Below, piece by piece: positions 18,560-38,000 of a stretch of DNA of 64,000 nt. The notes under the pieces were generated by a model, which searched no databases, was not told the origin of the DNA, and saw only the letters and a list, made by a program, of their open reading frames with translations. The position numbers were made by a program, and so were the translations under genes. The DNA comes from Eleginops maclovinus. Lineage: Eukaryota > Chordata > Actinopteri > Perciformes > Eleginopidae. Every line of letters starts with the position of its first letter. Position 1 is the stretch's first letter. The DNA lies in the NCBI RefSeq assembly GCF_036324505.1, contig NC_086368.1, positions 19,519,878 through 19,583,877 on the forward strand, written 5' to 3'.

Positions 18560-19170
18560 CACAGGAACAACTTTAAAGGTGCAACAGAATGCATCTACCA
18601 GATGCGGTTTTACAGGCCCATTTACAACCCTATGATTTGGTCCTACCATGAAACAAGATGAATTGCCTTATTTGGGGGCTCATTTAAATAACTATGATGA
18701 GCTCTGCTCTGATTGGCTGGTTTGCAAGGAGCAATCCATGGCTGCCTCAGAGCTCACAGAAGTAAGTGAAGTTTGCGAAACTGTGAGGGATGAACCATGG
18801 AGGCTATTTTTATCCAACCTTACATGCCTGAGCCTTTATCGGAGGGGGAAACCGATTTGAAGAACAGCCAGTTGGTCGGAGATTGGAGAGCAACGTTACG
18901 GAGTGTGTTAGAGTTAGTCTTTCCAGTAGATGGTGTATGCAAATGTTGGGGCTGGACTACCGTGTGTGACGTCACACACAGGGATTGTTATAATTCGCCC
19001 GTTTTACCGCTGTGATATGCATATTCATGATTTGCACGTGAAGGAGGAAACAATGGTGTTTGAGGTTCACAGTATGTCAGTTCAATGTACCGAACTCTCC
19101 TTATTCAACTATGCCAAGGTAAATACAGTTTTCCATTCTATGGCAACTTTAAGAATAACATTTTGAAGGT
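18560..19170 (+). other. Promoter-like, CpG-containing block with short ORFs, possibly repeat-derived
   Basis: Contains an inverted CCAAT box, several ATGs, a CRE palindrome and a short frame starting MEAIFIQPYMPEPLSEGETD. The QPYMPEP part faintly recalls the PYxFEP start of P2X7-tail-like proteins found in fish repeats. The left side has CTTTAAAGGTGCAAC and the right side GGCAACTTTAAGAA, which could be worn repeat ends. No complete gene can be assembled. Confidence 0.3.
18962..18979. promoter_or_regulatory. 18-bp perfect palindrome with a CRE core
   Basis: GTGTGTGACGTCACACAC contains TGACGTCA, the full cAMP response element bound by CREB/ATF dimers. About 250 bp upstream is GATTGGCTGG, an inverted CCAAT box. 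Confidence 0.4.
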
Positions 19171-21397
19171 TGCTAGGCGCAGTTCAGAAATAAATTTTCT
19201 TCAGTGCAGAAGCTCCATTGATGGATTCAAAAGTATACTCACCAAAGCCCCGATGACTTAAAGTCTACCGTAATGAAGGAAGCCCTATTAAAAATATGAA
19301 TGATTTAAATGCCATGAGTGTCCCATTGCGTGACACATCTTTCATGACCTTATAGAGCGAGAACATCATCTCACACCCCAACGAGCAGCTCCCTCGTAAT
19401 GCCAATACTTAAAAAGAATGAACAGCAGCATGCCTTTAACATAATGGCTATATTTATCTTTAGCAGTATAAGCTAGAGCATTGTAGAAAATATGCGGCAC
19501 TGTAGCAAACAGTGTGAAATATGTAAGTCTGGCCCAAAGCAAGCGGGCTTCTCTTTCAAACCTTTTGTGAGGATGACATAAGAGCCGAGGTCTTTGTAGT
19601 GTGGACCTTTTACATGGAACATGAATGACTAGCATCCAAACACCCCTTTAGCTATAAGGGTTTCTTTATCCTGCATGCAAACTCATCAAGAGCTTCGGAA
19701 AAGGTGACAAAATGCATCCATTGCAACACGGGTCCTTCCAAAATGTAACATTGTATATTTACAAATCGACATATAAATCATTTTATTACACACAGAAAGG
19801 AATTCAACTGGTGGTCATTTTCATTATTGATAGTTTAGCAGATCAATAAAATGCCAAAGAACTGGTGAGAAAAATGCCAACCAAAACTCCAGAGACAAAC
19901 TGTCAATAAGTTATTTTCCATTTCTGACATGTCAAACTGTTTGCCCCTAGTTTTAGTTTTTGAACTGAGCCAAGATACATACCTCCCGGCATCATCTCTC
20001 TGTGCAAATAACAGATCAAATGTATCTAAGAAATGTTCTTACAGGAGTAAGAAGGCAAACAAGCACATTTACAATAGTATTGAAATGTTCCCTTTAAGTA
20101 GGATGTTCACTGATTGTAATTGCCACCTAGCCATGCCTTTCAACTTTGTGTGTCTTATGTTGGATCTTGAACATCATAAACACCTAACATTCTCCATTAA
20201 GACATGAAGTAAAGATGACAGATCAATAAGTGATAACAAGTCCTGAAACACAACATATCTGGCAAAACATTCGGGTGGGTATGGGCTATGCATGCCCCAT
20301 TAAATCCCTATACAGAAGTTAGTGAGGAGCGGAAACAACAAGATAAGATATGATTCAGCATGAGGGAGGAGGTAGGGGGAACACAATTATGAAAGGATGG
20401 ACTGATGAAAGAGACCCATTAGAGAAGGAAAACATTAATAGAGGAACAGACAAAGAAATATGCAAGACATGATAAACTAAATTAAAATGGTTGAAGGGGA
20501 TGTCTTTCTCAAAGCTCCAGTAGCTGTTTGACTGTGAAAAACAGCACAACTGGATCTACATAAAGCTACAGGAGTCCAGATTAAGAGAGAAAAAACAGTT
20601 AAAAATGAATAGAAATGGGATAAACAGCAAGTAGGTTTACGTGAACGTTAGAGCCGCTCCACCACAGCTTCAACCACGTTGTAAATAGAAAGTGGGCAGG
20701 GATCCAGTAAAACCTCTGCCGCAGAATAGGATGATACATAACTCTTTCTCTCTGTCCCGTTCACAAACGCACAATGAGCTGTGGCGGAACAATGATGTGA
20801 ACTTACTTACTCTTGGAGGCAATAGGACTAAAAGTAATTGTGTATTACTTTGCAGGATATGGGTTGGTCTTGTGAATGTCAATAAACCCTTATATTCAAT
20901 TTGTGAATGTTATTATCAGAGCAAATGTATTTATAACATGTGAACAGATTAATTACACATTGTTGACACCTCATAATTTACTTTTTTAGATGAACTTTTA
21001 CAGATTCTTCCGGTCCAATCCATCAACACTCATTATTCAAAGGATGTCAGGCTCCAATTAATTGCAGATTGTATTTGGGAATATGGATTTTTAGAACTCT
21101 GAAGGACCTTTCCAAACAGACCAAAAGGCTGCTACCACAGACATTAGTTTTATCACAAATTCTCCTCCAGTGCCACATTGAAACTTGTACATTTAAATGA
21201 ATCGTCTGGAATCAATGGAAGTATCAATGATTGCTTAAAACAGATGAGCATCAAAACACATTCTCAAAATAAGGGACAGCAACTGGTGAAAACTGGTGGC
21301 TTTAAACCAAATATTTTGTATATTGGACAATGTTTTGAAGCCAAAATCAGGCCAAGTTATGCAGTTGAAATTAGGATTTGAGTACAGCCTTAATACG
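19171..21397. other. Non-coding sequence with an enhancer-like patch
   Basis: No exon recognised. At 21036-21064 a TTCAAAGG (TCF/LEF-like) and a palindromic CAATTAATTG (homeodomain-like) occur within 30 bp. Confidence 0.45.
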
Positions 21398-21670
21398 TTA
21401 GGTCCATATATATTTGGACACTGACACAAGTTTTTTTTTTACCTGTTTACTGAAACATATTTCAATTATAGTTTATTTCCTGACCTTTTACATACCAAAT
21501 GATGAATCCATTGATCGAGAAATTATTCAGCAGATTAATTGAATCAACACCAGAAATTCCTTGATGTAATCCAAAATGTAACTCATGGTGAAAGACTAGG
21601 AATTGTTTAAGCTTTAAATAGTCATGGTCACACAGAAAGAGGCACTTCTGGGAACACCTGCACAACAAAT
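21398..21670. repeat. Possible Tc1-like remnant
   Basis: GGTCCATATATATTTGGACA followed by CTGACACAAG resembles the ends of Tc1-like fish elements. Later text (CACACAGAAAGAGGCACTTC) also fits such copies. No transposase can be read. Confidence 0.35.
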
Positions 21671-22961
21671 GCACACATGAAGGGATCTCTATGGTGGCTC
21701 CGCCCTATCTGTATTTGGTAATAACGAAGACACTACATAATCAATACACATGGGTTTTTTAATATAAGGACTCCTATCTAGATTATCAAAAAGAGGGAAA
21801 ATCCATGACTTTGTTGAAGGAAGGGTTACAACATGTTTTGGCCAATGAAATGCATCTACAATGTTCTTTACTGATGGCTTTACTTTACTTAAAAGTTTAC
21901 TTTAAACACTTAACTTTTAAGTAACTGTAACTCCTCTTCTCTTTCTCCAACATCCGAGCATGCTTGAATTGTTCTACATATCTCTCGCTAATTAACTAGG
22001 ACCTATAACTGAACCGAGTAACCCCGGCAGCCCACTGGGGCAGTTGGCTATTTTAGGAAAAGTTTGCTGTTTAGTCAGCATAGAGATACGATGCATAGAA
22101 TGGACACCCTTCCTCAGCCCCATCAGAAACAAAGACATCTGGCCGAGAGGAATATCTGCATCCCTGTATTTCTGTGGAGCAGGAACTCTGAGTGAGCACG
22201 AGCTCAGGTAGCTCCTCGCTGCTCCGTCCTGCGCTGCTCTGCGGTGCACTGAGTGCGTGGGTTCATTGATTGTATCTCTCCCCTGGCACTTTAATGGCCG
22301 TGGTACACTCGTCTCTGGACCCGGCATTAGCATGGTCAAGTTATTTCCTCTCAGGGGCTATTTCCACTGACCGAACAGGATTTTTCCGTTCACTCCTTCA
22401 AACTCGTGAAAGAAAACGGCAAGCTGTGTTTTTCCATTATTTCCTGTACACTGCCTAGTGATATAAGGAGCCCAGCACTTATGAATAAAAAATAATAACT
22501 AAGGCCATGAGATGAAGTTTAAAGCTCTGAACATTTCCAGTGAATGGGTTTTGTGCAGAAACCTTTGATGTCTAACTATTTTCAAGTTCAATGATGAAGT
22601 TCACTTTACTATTCTTGAACTTTCACCCCAGCATATTTTTAGCATATGAAGGACATGTTTTAACCCGTCAAAATAAATCTATAAATACATTTTCTCTGTG
22701 GAATTCCGATTAAAATAAAAGACTATTGTAAACTGTACAATCAAGGTATCTAAAAAACATCAACAATGGAACGATAAAATTACTGAATCTCCTACACACG
22801 GATAAAGGAAGAGTGACAGAAATAGCTTGAAGCTTAGGAGAAGGTTGGGACGAGGCTAAGTGAGAATGGAGAAAAAGGTATAAAAAAGACAGAGAGGGTA
22901 AAGTTGAGGCAGTAGGGCTCCATTGAGCAGCTTCTCCCCTGCAGTAAAGGATGGATTGCTT

Positions 22962-22973
22962 GGGGGGGGGGGG
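22962..22973. repeat. Poly-G tract, 12 bp
   Basis: Twelve consecutive guanines. Confidence 0.85.
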
Positions 22974-24901
22974 CTCTACACGCATTCACACACAAACACA
23001 CACTATGCACTGCAAGTAATTGGTGTCATGAAAACTAGCCTGCCAGTCCGCCAGAAGCTAGTATTACACTTCGACCCCACACATCACCCCACCTTCTCCC
23101 TGCCCTCCACTCCCATCCCTCGGGTGCATTTGGTGCTGCACTTTTTGAGCATCTTCACTCCTCTAACTTCACGGACATGTCCTACCCCAATGACTCTTCA
23201 TGACACCCAATAAGAAAACATGAGAAACCGGCCTTCCTAATGGTTGAGAATTAAAAGTATGTTGAATAGTCTGATAGTGAGAAATCTGGAAAACTGCATG
23301 TTAATGCTGAATAGTTCCTGTCCAGAATCAAAGAATACAAACACAAATCTGGAACAGATGATATTAATTACATTTTGATTAAAAAGGTAACTCCTGTTAC
23401 TATTCAGGAAGCCCCCTGCGGTATGCCATTAGATTACAAAGCCTTTAAACAGAACATATAGCCACATGATGTCTCCTTAAAGACCAGAGCAGAGCGCAGC
23501 GGGCGGGCTGTGTACAGCAGTGTGCGGCGCAGGCAATGAATGAAGCAGCAGAGCACTTTGCAACTTCCCATGTAGGGGCAAAATGGGGCTTGGGCACACA
23601 TTTTGTTACACATTTAACCTAATGTATCATCATAATGGGACGAGGCATGAATAAAAGACATGTAATTTAAATCCACCAAAATAAAGTTAATTGGCCATAA
23701 ACTCAGCTCATCACCAGTAGCCAATGGATTCAATCCATCATCCAACTAACATCCACTTGGACATGTTTGTACATGTGTGACTCTGTGAGAGAGTGTGTGT
23801 TCAAGCCTCTCTCAGGAGACTTTCCAGTCCCTTCATGTTGTCACAGGGTTTGGCACTGGTCTTGTTTCTCCAGATGTTCCCACCATCCTGTCCTCTCTCT
23901 CTTTTTTTATGTCTGCCTACTCTCTGACTTTCCATTTTCAGGGTTGAGAAACTCACTTTTAAACTTTCCATGTCTTGCTGTCTGCTTCCTCCGTCAAAGG
24001 CAAACACAAACATCGCCCAAATCCACCCCCCACCCTCCTCATTTGTAACTGATGAGTAAGAGGAATGTTTTCACTGCAGACAAATATGTATCTTCATGTA
24101 ACATTTCTCTGTACAATAAAGAGAAAGCATGGTGTTTTGGCAGGGCAGAAAAAGCTGTCTAGAATAAGAATTAAAAGACACTGTCACTAAAAGATTCTTC
24201 ATTACGGTTTCAATAAGCCTTGTTGGTAACACGCAGTTGTGTTTTAAACAAAGGTTAACATACCTAACTGATCTCTGTACAGGTCAAGACAGTTTTTACT
24301 TTTATACATTGACACTGTAATAATAGTCCACATTGAAATGTTTTATATTCCACAAAGTCACTCACAAGCCAGTCATTGCTTTTAAACATCTAAAGAGCTA
24401 ACCTCATGCTTCTTCACATACATGTCTAGGGAAGTGTTGAATATTGAGCCCATTTCAAATGTAGTTTGATTTATTGAGGCAACAGAGATGTCGAGTGTTA
24501 CCACTGTAACACAGTAAGTGCAACTAATCCCTTTGTGCCTTCTCCATAGTGGAAAACACACATTCAAATTCAACAGAAATGCCATGGTTTTAAAAAGAAT
24601 TTACTTACAGTGAAACAGCAGAGAGAGCAAAATGCAGTGACGCTGAAAAGTACAGTTCCCCCAGATATCCCTTTTGGTGCTGATGATAGTTGTAGTAGCA
24701 GGGCGGCCTGTCCAAGACTAAATATAACCTGGAGAGCTTGTAGCAGCAGCAGACAGCAGGCCGAAGTGGGCTTTTCCACGCCGCGTGGACACTGTATTTG
24801 CCATAAGCCAACTCATTCTGAAAGACTGGAAAGCTGCACAGCACAAGGAAGTACAAGAACAAGAAGCTTCACACTAGGGCTCTATCCCTAGAACAAATGA
24901 A

Positions 24902-24966
24902 TGGAGGGAGGGAGGGAGAAAAGGAGGGAGGGAGGGAGAGATGAAGGAAGAGAGAGAGGCAGGGAG
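24902..24966. repeat. GGGA/GGAA purine tract
   Basis: Repeated GGAGGGAGGGAG units on the plus strand, just upstream of a TATATATA box at 24986. Confidence 0.8.
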
Positions 24967-24985
24967 GGACAGAGCTGGTGTCGCG

Positions 24986-24993
24986 TATATATA
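24986..24993 (+). promoter_or_regulatory. TATATATA box of a possible promoter
   Basis: TATATATA lies after a GGGA-rich tract and a GTCGCG motif. About 115 bp downstream is GGCG followed by GTGAGT (25108-25113), which could be the splice donor of an untranslated first exon. No coding exon that would belong to it was recognised downstream, so this is a candidate only. Confidence 0.3.
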
Positions 24994-25612
24994 GGACTTG
25001 CAGGCAATTCCTCTTGTAATGAAACCACAAACTGACACACACAGAGCCAGTCAATCTAGACAAGTATCAACATTTCACTCACAGGGATTCCTCTTGCTCG
25101 GCAGGCGGTGAGTATATGTTTGATTTAAGGTTTCTGGGAATTCTGGGGTTTGGGGGTAGGTGTTTAAACTTACAAAATGAAAAGTCAAATAATATTTCTA
25201 AGTCAAGGTCAAAGTGCAGGATTTGTAATTTTTCTCATGATTAAGCTATTTGCTCTAAGTAATGTTGCTACCTGTCCTGCTTCCTGTTCCTGTGATGTAA
25301 TGTTGATAAAGCAAAGAAGGGATCACTGCCAGACCTTTGCTCAGTTTTCAACCTTGCTTTGATGTATTCCTTTTTATTACCAGCATGAACGTGAGATAAA
25401 GAAACATAGTGTGTCGAAAAACTGGTAATGTGAGTTTCATTTCAGCCTTAGGTTTTTGAAGGCTGAAGTTTCAAACTTGGCTTTATCCCTGACTTCAATT
25501 TATCACTTTTCCAAACTAGTAAGTAAACGAAAACGAAACGAAACAGTCAGTCAGGTTCACAGATCTCGCACGAACGCACACACACACACACACACACACA
25601 CCAGAGATGGGG

Positions 25613-25790
25613 GACTCGAGTCTAGTGACTTGACTCGAGTCAGACTTAAGTCGCCAGATTGAGGACTTGTGACTTGCTTGATCAACAGTGAGAAAAGACT
25701 CGACTTGACTTGGACTTGCTACTCATGACTTGAGACTTGACTTAGACTTGCATGCAATGACTCGACAAGTCATTGCTCTCTTGGTTAATT
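25613..25790 (+). repeat. Left subterminal ACTTG/ACTCG repeat array of the hAT element
   Basis: At least nine ACTTG pentamers plus several ACTCG and ACTTA variants, all readable on the plus strand, at irregular 5-20 bp spacing. This density of one pentamer near an element end is typical of hAT transposase binding arrays. Confidence 0.65.
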
Positions 25791-25919
25791 GGTGAATAAT
25801 AATAATAAAAAATGTTTTCGATTGGATGTTTCCTGTTGCATGTGGGCGAACCTGGCAACCAGTAATCTCTACTAGGTGATGCGCCCGCCATCTACAGTAG
25901 AGCGGTCGGGGTTTGGAAG

Positions 25920-26786
25920 ATGGAAGGTGCTACCAGTTCTGCTGCTACTGCAGCCAGTGTTCCCAAAATCATAAAATTTGGATTTAAAGAATATTCAACT
26001 CAACAAAAGAAACGATTCGCCGTGTGCAAGGTGTGCAGCGCAAAAATATCCGACACATCCAGCACCACGTCAAATTTCATCCGCCATTTCCGACTACACA
26101 AAGAAAAGTAAGTAATGTCTAGCTAATTTCACATTATTTTTAATCTAACGTTAGCTGGCAGCTAACATCCCATATCCATCAGTCAAACGTGACAAGAGCT
26201 TACTGTTTGCATCACGTTAAGTTTTAATCATGTTGACTTAGTTTCACATTGATCCCGCCTATCAAATAACAGACAATTTGACTGAAATACGGCAGTTTAT
26301 CTGAAATTGCCAGATTGATTCACTTGGCAGATCAGGTCTAGCTAGCGCTAGTTGCTAGTCCAAAATCTACCACATCAATGTAGCTGTTAGTTTGTTAGCG
26401 CTAGCTGCTTTTTTTTTGTTAAATCATAAAGTATAACAGCCAAACAACATGCCAAACCCTATTACTGTAAATGTATGTATAAGTATATGATATATGAGAG
26501 ATGTGTGACATAAATGAGAAATGGGCCACTTTAAGTAAATCGTAGTATATAACATAGAAGTGTCTCCATTTCATTTCCGTATGGTATTTATTAATGGAAT
26601 ATTATGCAATGAAAACACGAGCTAAAAGTAGTTTTTTTGCACTTCTCCCCTCTGTCTAGATTTGAAGAGTACATCACTACTAAGGACACATTTGACACCA
26701 CTCAGCCAATGATATCGCAGTTTATGACTTCAAGAACTCCAAGCAATACCTACAGCTTTAATCCACACAGCAGAGTGAGAGAGTGA
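25920..26786 (+). CDS. Small two-exon BED zinc-finger protein inside the hAT element
   Basis: Exon 1 is 25920-26107 and exon 2 is 26660-26786, joined by a GTAAGT...TCTGTCTAG intron within a Lys codon, giving 104 residues. The protein starts MEGATSSAATAASVP, then FGFKEYSTQQKKRFAVCKVC with Cys-x2-Cys, and FIRHFRLHKEK supplying His-x3-His, the BED pattern. The tail FEEYITTKDTFDTTQPMISQ resembles the linker after BED fingers in hAT transposases and stops soon after. BED fingers bind DNA, in hAT elements usually the element ends; a role at the ACTTG repeats is inference. The upstream region is CpG-richer with CGCCATCTAC near the start, and an AATAAA follows at 26895. It could be a remnant of an internally deleted transposase or a retained short regulator. 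Confidence 0.65.
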
Positions 26787-26894
26787 GGCCTTTTTGAAGG
26801 AGTAGTGGACAAAGAAGTTGTATTTGTTCAAGTTCATTCCTTCTTGCACTTCTTTGTCTTCTGTCTTTTGCAACATATTGAAAAAATGGTTGTA

Positions 26895-26900
26895 AATAAA
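26895..26900 (+). promoter_or_regulatory. AATAAA polyadenylation signal of the BED gene
   Basis: A canonical hexamer 109 bp after the stop codon of the BED-finger gene and inside the element ends, so the element appears to carry a complete small transcription unit. Confidence 0.5.
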
Positions 26901-27159
26901 AGGAAGTGGTTTGCTGCTGTTCCCAAGATAAACTGCTGTGTTGAGTACTCTGTCTGGTAATTATTGTTTGGTACACCAGGCCCTGTAGTCGTTCCTAGTC
27001 ATTCTGATCCTGCTGGTCCTAGTGAGTATTTATAATTATTCTTTAGCCTTATATCCCCTTCCTCTATTTGTTAGCCCTTTTGTGCAAATGAGGGCTACAT
27101 AAAACTTAGGCTAGTCTCTTAAAGTTTTAAGATGGTTGTCTTCCAGCTTATTATATTTC

Positions 27160-27303
27160 TATGACTTGACTTGTGACTTGCTTGACCTAAGCTATGACTT
27201 GACTTGACTTGACTCGACTCTCACAAAAATGACTTGGGACTTGCTTGAGACTTGAAGGTTAAGACTTGAGACTTGCTTGAGACTTGCATATGTGTGACTT
27301 ACT
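27160..27303 (+). repeat. Right subterminal ACTTG repeat array of the hAT element
   Basis: At least twelve ACTTG pentamers, again on the plus strand. They are therefore in the same orientation as the left arm rather than inverted. Confidence 0.65.
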
Positions 27304-27312
27304 CCCATCTCT

Positions 27313-34914
<7,602 letters not shown>

Positions 34915-35050
34915 AGTAACTCAAAGTAACGCAAAAGTAGTGTAACGCATTACAGTTCAAAGACAGTAAAAATGTAATGTAACTTATTACCTTAAAAAGA
35001 CAGTAATAAGTAATATGTACTGTATTACATTTTGGAAGTTACTTGTAATA
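34915..35050. repeat. TAACGCATTAC-type repeat
   Basis: Dense AGTAAC, TAACGCATTAC, TGTAATGTAACTTATTAC and AGTAATAAGTAAT words, a composition typical of a decayed fish DNA-transposon end. No clear termini or target duplication were found. Confidence 0.4.
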
Positions 35051-38000
35051 TTTATGTGGAGTCTTGATTTGCATTAGTTCCACTTGAACACTGTTGTCAA
35101 CTGTAACAATTAAAACTTCCAAAAATCACAAATACGGAGCCACAACTGGTCATAAGAATTACACATCTACAGTATAATACAACAATAAAGAATGACTGGG
35201 GCTATTTTTAATCCAAGCAATGGTTAATTGGCTATCATCGAAAAGTCAACAACAATTATCATTTCCATAAACTAATTGCATAACTTTTTACTGTTTTCAA
35301 CAATTAAGGTAACCGTCAGTAAGAAAGACAGGTAATCCCTGATTACAGCTTCAATTGGGCCTTCAATTTCCTGAAAGGCAAAGCTGGCTTTTTTGAAGAA
35401 TACTGAAGGATGTTTAACATCACACCTGTCAGTTGCAGTAAAGTGAAGATCTTTATCAACAACAATCAAGCTGTGACACAATATCCTAATACAAGTAGCT
35501 GATAAATTCATATGGTCTTGCTTTAAGCGAATTATGAAAATGATCTTAAGAAATATATATTAAAATATAAAACCTTGAAAAGAAACACCAACAATCAGAA
35601 CAACAAAAGTGTATACTATTTCTTAGAATGAGAAGATCCTGGAAATACCATAGAAAAATTGTCATACAATCTGACATTTAGCACTGGGATTACATTGCAA
35701 CTGGTAACAGAGGCACAAACTGGGGCTACTTTGAGTACTGCTGCTCTCAGTGGAAAGTATTTGAATTGAAAATAGGTCACCTTTTATATCATCAACACAC
35801 ATTTATATCTTCAAAGTGTATAATATGAGATAATATGCACCATGTTCAATGTGCAGCTTACATCCAGCTGTAGAGTAGTGTGATAAAAAGCTAATTGGTT
35901 GTATCCTTCTCCTCTGTTCCACTGCATACCTGCGGCAGATTGCACAACTCTGTGGCAACGACAGCAGACAGAGAGGGTAGCAACAGTGTGTCTTTCCTGC
36001 CGACGCATCTCACCACGGATGCCAGCATCTCCCATTATCAACGACTCTAGCAACCATGACATGGACAAACTAAAAAAGGGAAGGCAAGTGGTGGAATATG
36101 AAGAACTATGTCCCACCTTCACTCACATTAACGGGATGTGTGAGTTATTTTTTTCCCCAAATCGGAAACGTGTCTTACCTGTTTGTGGCTGTTCCAGGAG
36201 GAAGAAGAGGAGGAGCAGGGGCATCAGGATGAAGATAGGTGCCGCATTTAGAAGATCAGGAGATAATGGAGCAAGCAGTAGCAGAGATGAGGTGGTGCTC
36301 CCCCTTCAGTCACGACGCACCTCTCGACACTTTAGTTACTTTTAGTGAGATTCTCCTAAATGCATGCGAGGAGCATAATGGTTGTTAATTAAGATAGCCA
36401 ACTTTACCTTCAATGTTACCTTTGAATCTTTTCCAATAGACGCACTTTCCCTAATATGCTACACATTTAACTTAATACTTGCGTTAACGTGGAAAGCTGC
36501 AGTGCAGGTGTCCGGTGAATTACAAATGTATGCTTATGGTTTTAAAAGCCATTCATTGAATGGCAGTATTACAAATAAACAGTTTTTCCACTTACCTTTT
36601 ACTGTCCTTGACTGGCCCCGTTTATGCACCATGTGTCATAAGCATATTTTTTTAACGGTGACATTTGAGACGTTGAGGCTGTGATTATTGTTAAATTAAC
36701 GTGCATTTGAGAAGCTAACTTAATGTTAGCTTGTTAGCATCTTTTTTTTTTAAAGGGAAACTTTGAAAACAACACTTACCGCATTTTCAATGCATTTAAT
36801 TTTGCATTCCTCATTAATTCTGCAATTGCTGTCAAATAAAAAGCAATGTCCGCCTAGTATTCTTAACTGAGATTTTTAAAAAACAAACAACTCCTGACAT
36901 CTGCTTCTTTAACAAAATAAAGATGGCAGACGGAAAAGACACAATGCTAAATAAACACTAGAAGAAACCACCAGAACTTTTTCTTAAGAGGACCTTATTA
37001 GAAAAACAGGCTGTGATAAAAGTGTCCATGCCTCCCAAAACGTTGTAACCTAAAATATTCATTAACTGCAGCATTTATGTAGGCTTAATGGCCTCTTTTT
37101 AATATGTTGATGATGGGTCATAATTGTAATGAGAACATTAATGGTGTCATGGTACACTGATTGACAAGAACATTTGAAAATGGCACTCAAAACCTGTACT
37201 TATGTGGAATACTAACATATGTGGCACAGAGGTCACATTATGTAGGTTGCTGCTTACAGTATAAAGAGATTCTGGCCAATGTGAACGACAGTACTGGTTA
37301 TGTAAGCAAAACATGCGCTGTAGATTTTAAATACACATGTATAGTTTGTAACGTATTAAACACAGAGTTGAGAAATAATGAATTTTAATTTAAAATAGCA
37401 TCTATGACAAGTCAAGGTAAGTAATGACACATCATCCTCACTCAACTATGCTTTATGGATGTCCTTTAGACACCACTACACTTGGGAGCTTGACTGTTTT
37501 TTTTTTACTTTCGCTACATTCTTTCTTTTAAATACATTTTTAATTATTTCTGTACATTTTTAATGCAACAATGGATGTCAGGTTAATTCCTGTAAGATCA
37601 CATATGTACAGTAGTGTATACATCTTAAATAACAAAATTGTCTTGTTTTCTTTTAGCCATCTCAACTTTATGTGCCTGTTTCTGTGAGGTTGTATTTGCT
37701 GCTGTCCTTCCACAGTGAGCAACATGCAGGGCGCTGAAAATTGATTTGCTGGCAGAGATTTACATTTTTCCATTACGCAGTACACGCGTGTTGCCAGGGT
37801 GGGTTGGTTGGAAACAGCCGTTATTGGTCATTGTATTCTTAAACACACCTGTCTTTATTCTGACCTGTGGAGAAACTTTTGTCGATGCTGACTGTCACTG
37901 CATCACACTGTGATGAGTTTTGCTGTCCATTATTAGAGGAAGATGAAAGGGGTCATGCTCACTTCGCCCGATGCAAAGACTATTTCTGTGATGTCTATCA

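Larger units (their letters stand above)
21671..25593. other. Non-coding sequence left of the hAT element
   Basis: A poly-G tract at 22962, a GGGA tract at 24902 and a possible TATA promoter at 24986. No exon recognised. Confidence 0.5.

Noticed and set aside
35272..35511. 79-codon minus-strand frame
   Set aside because: AT-rich, no motif, no promoter or splice context.
35811..36122. 103-codon minus-strand frame with a possible exon starting at 36069 (acceptor TTTTTTAG)
   Set aside because: Joining it to the signal-peptide-like exon ending at 36179 puts a TAG in frame after seven codons, so the two do not form one gene.
35899..36345. 148-codon plus-strand frame with a GTGAGT-like donor near 36140
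   Set aside because: No recognised homology, overlaps equally open minus-strand frames, and no partner exon; left as unassigned.
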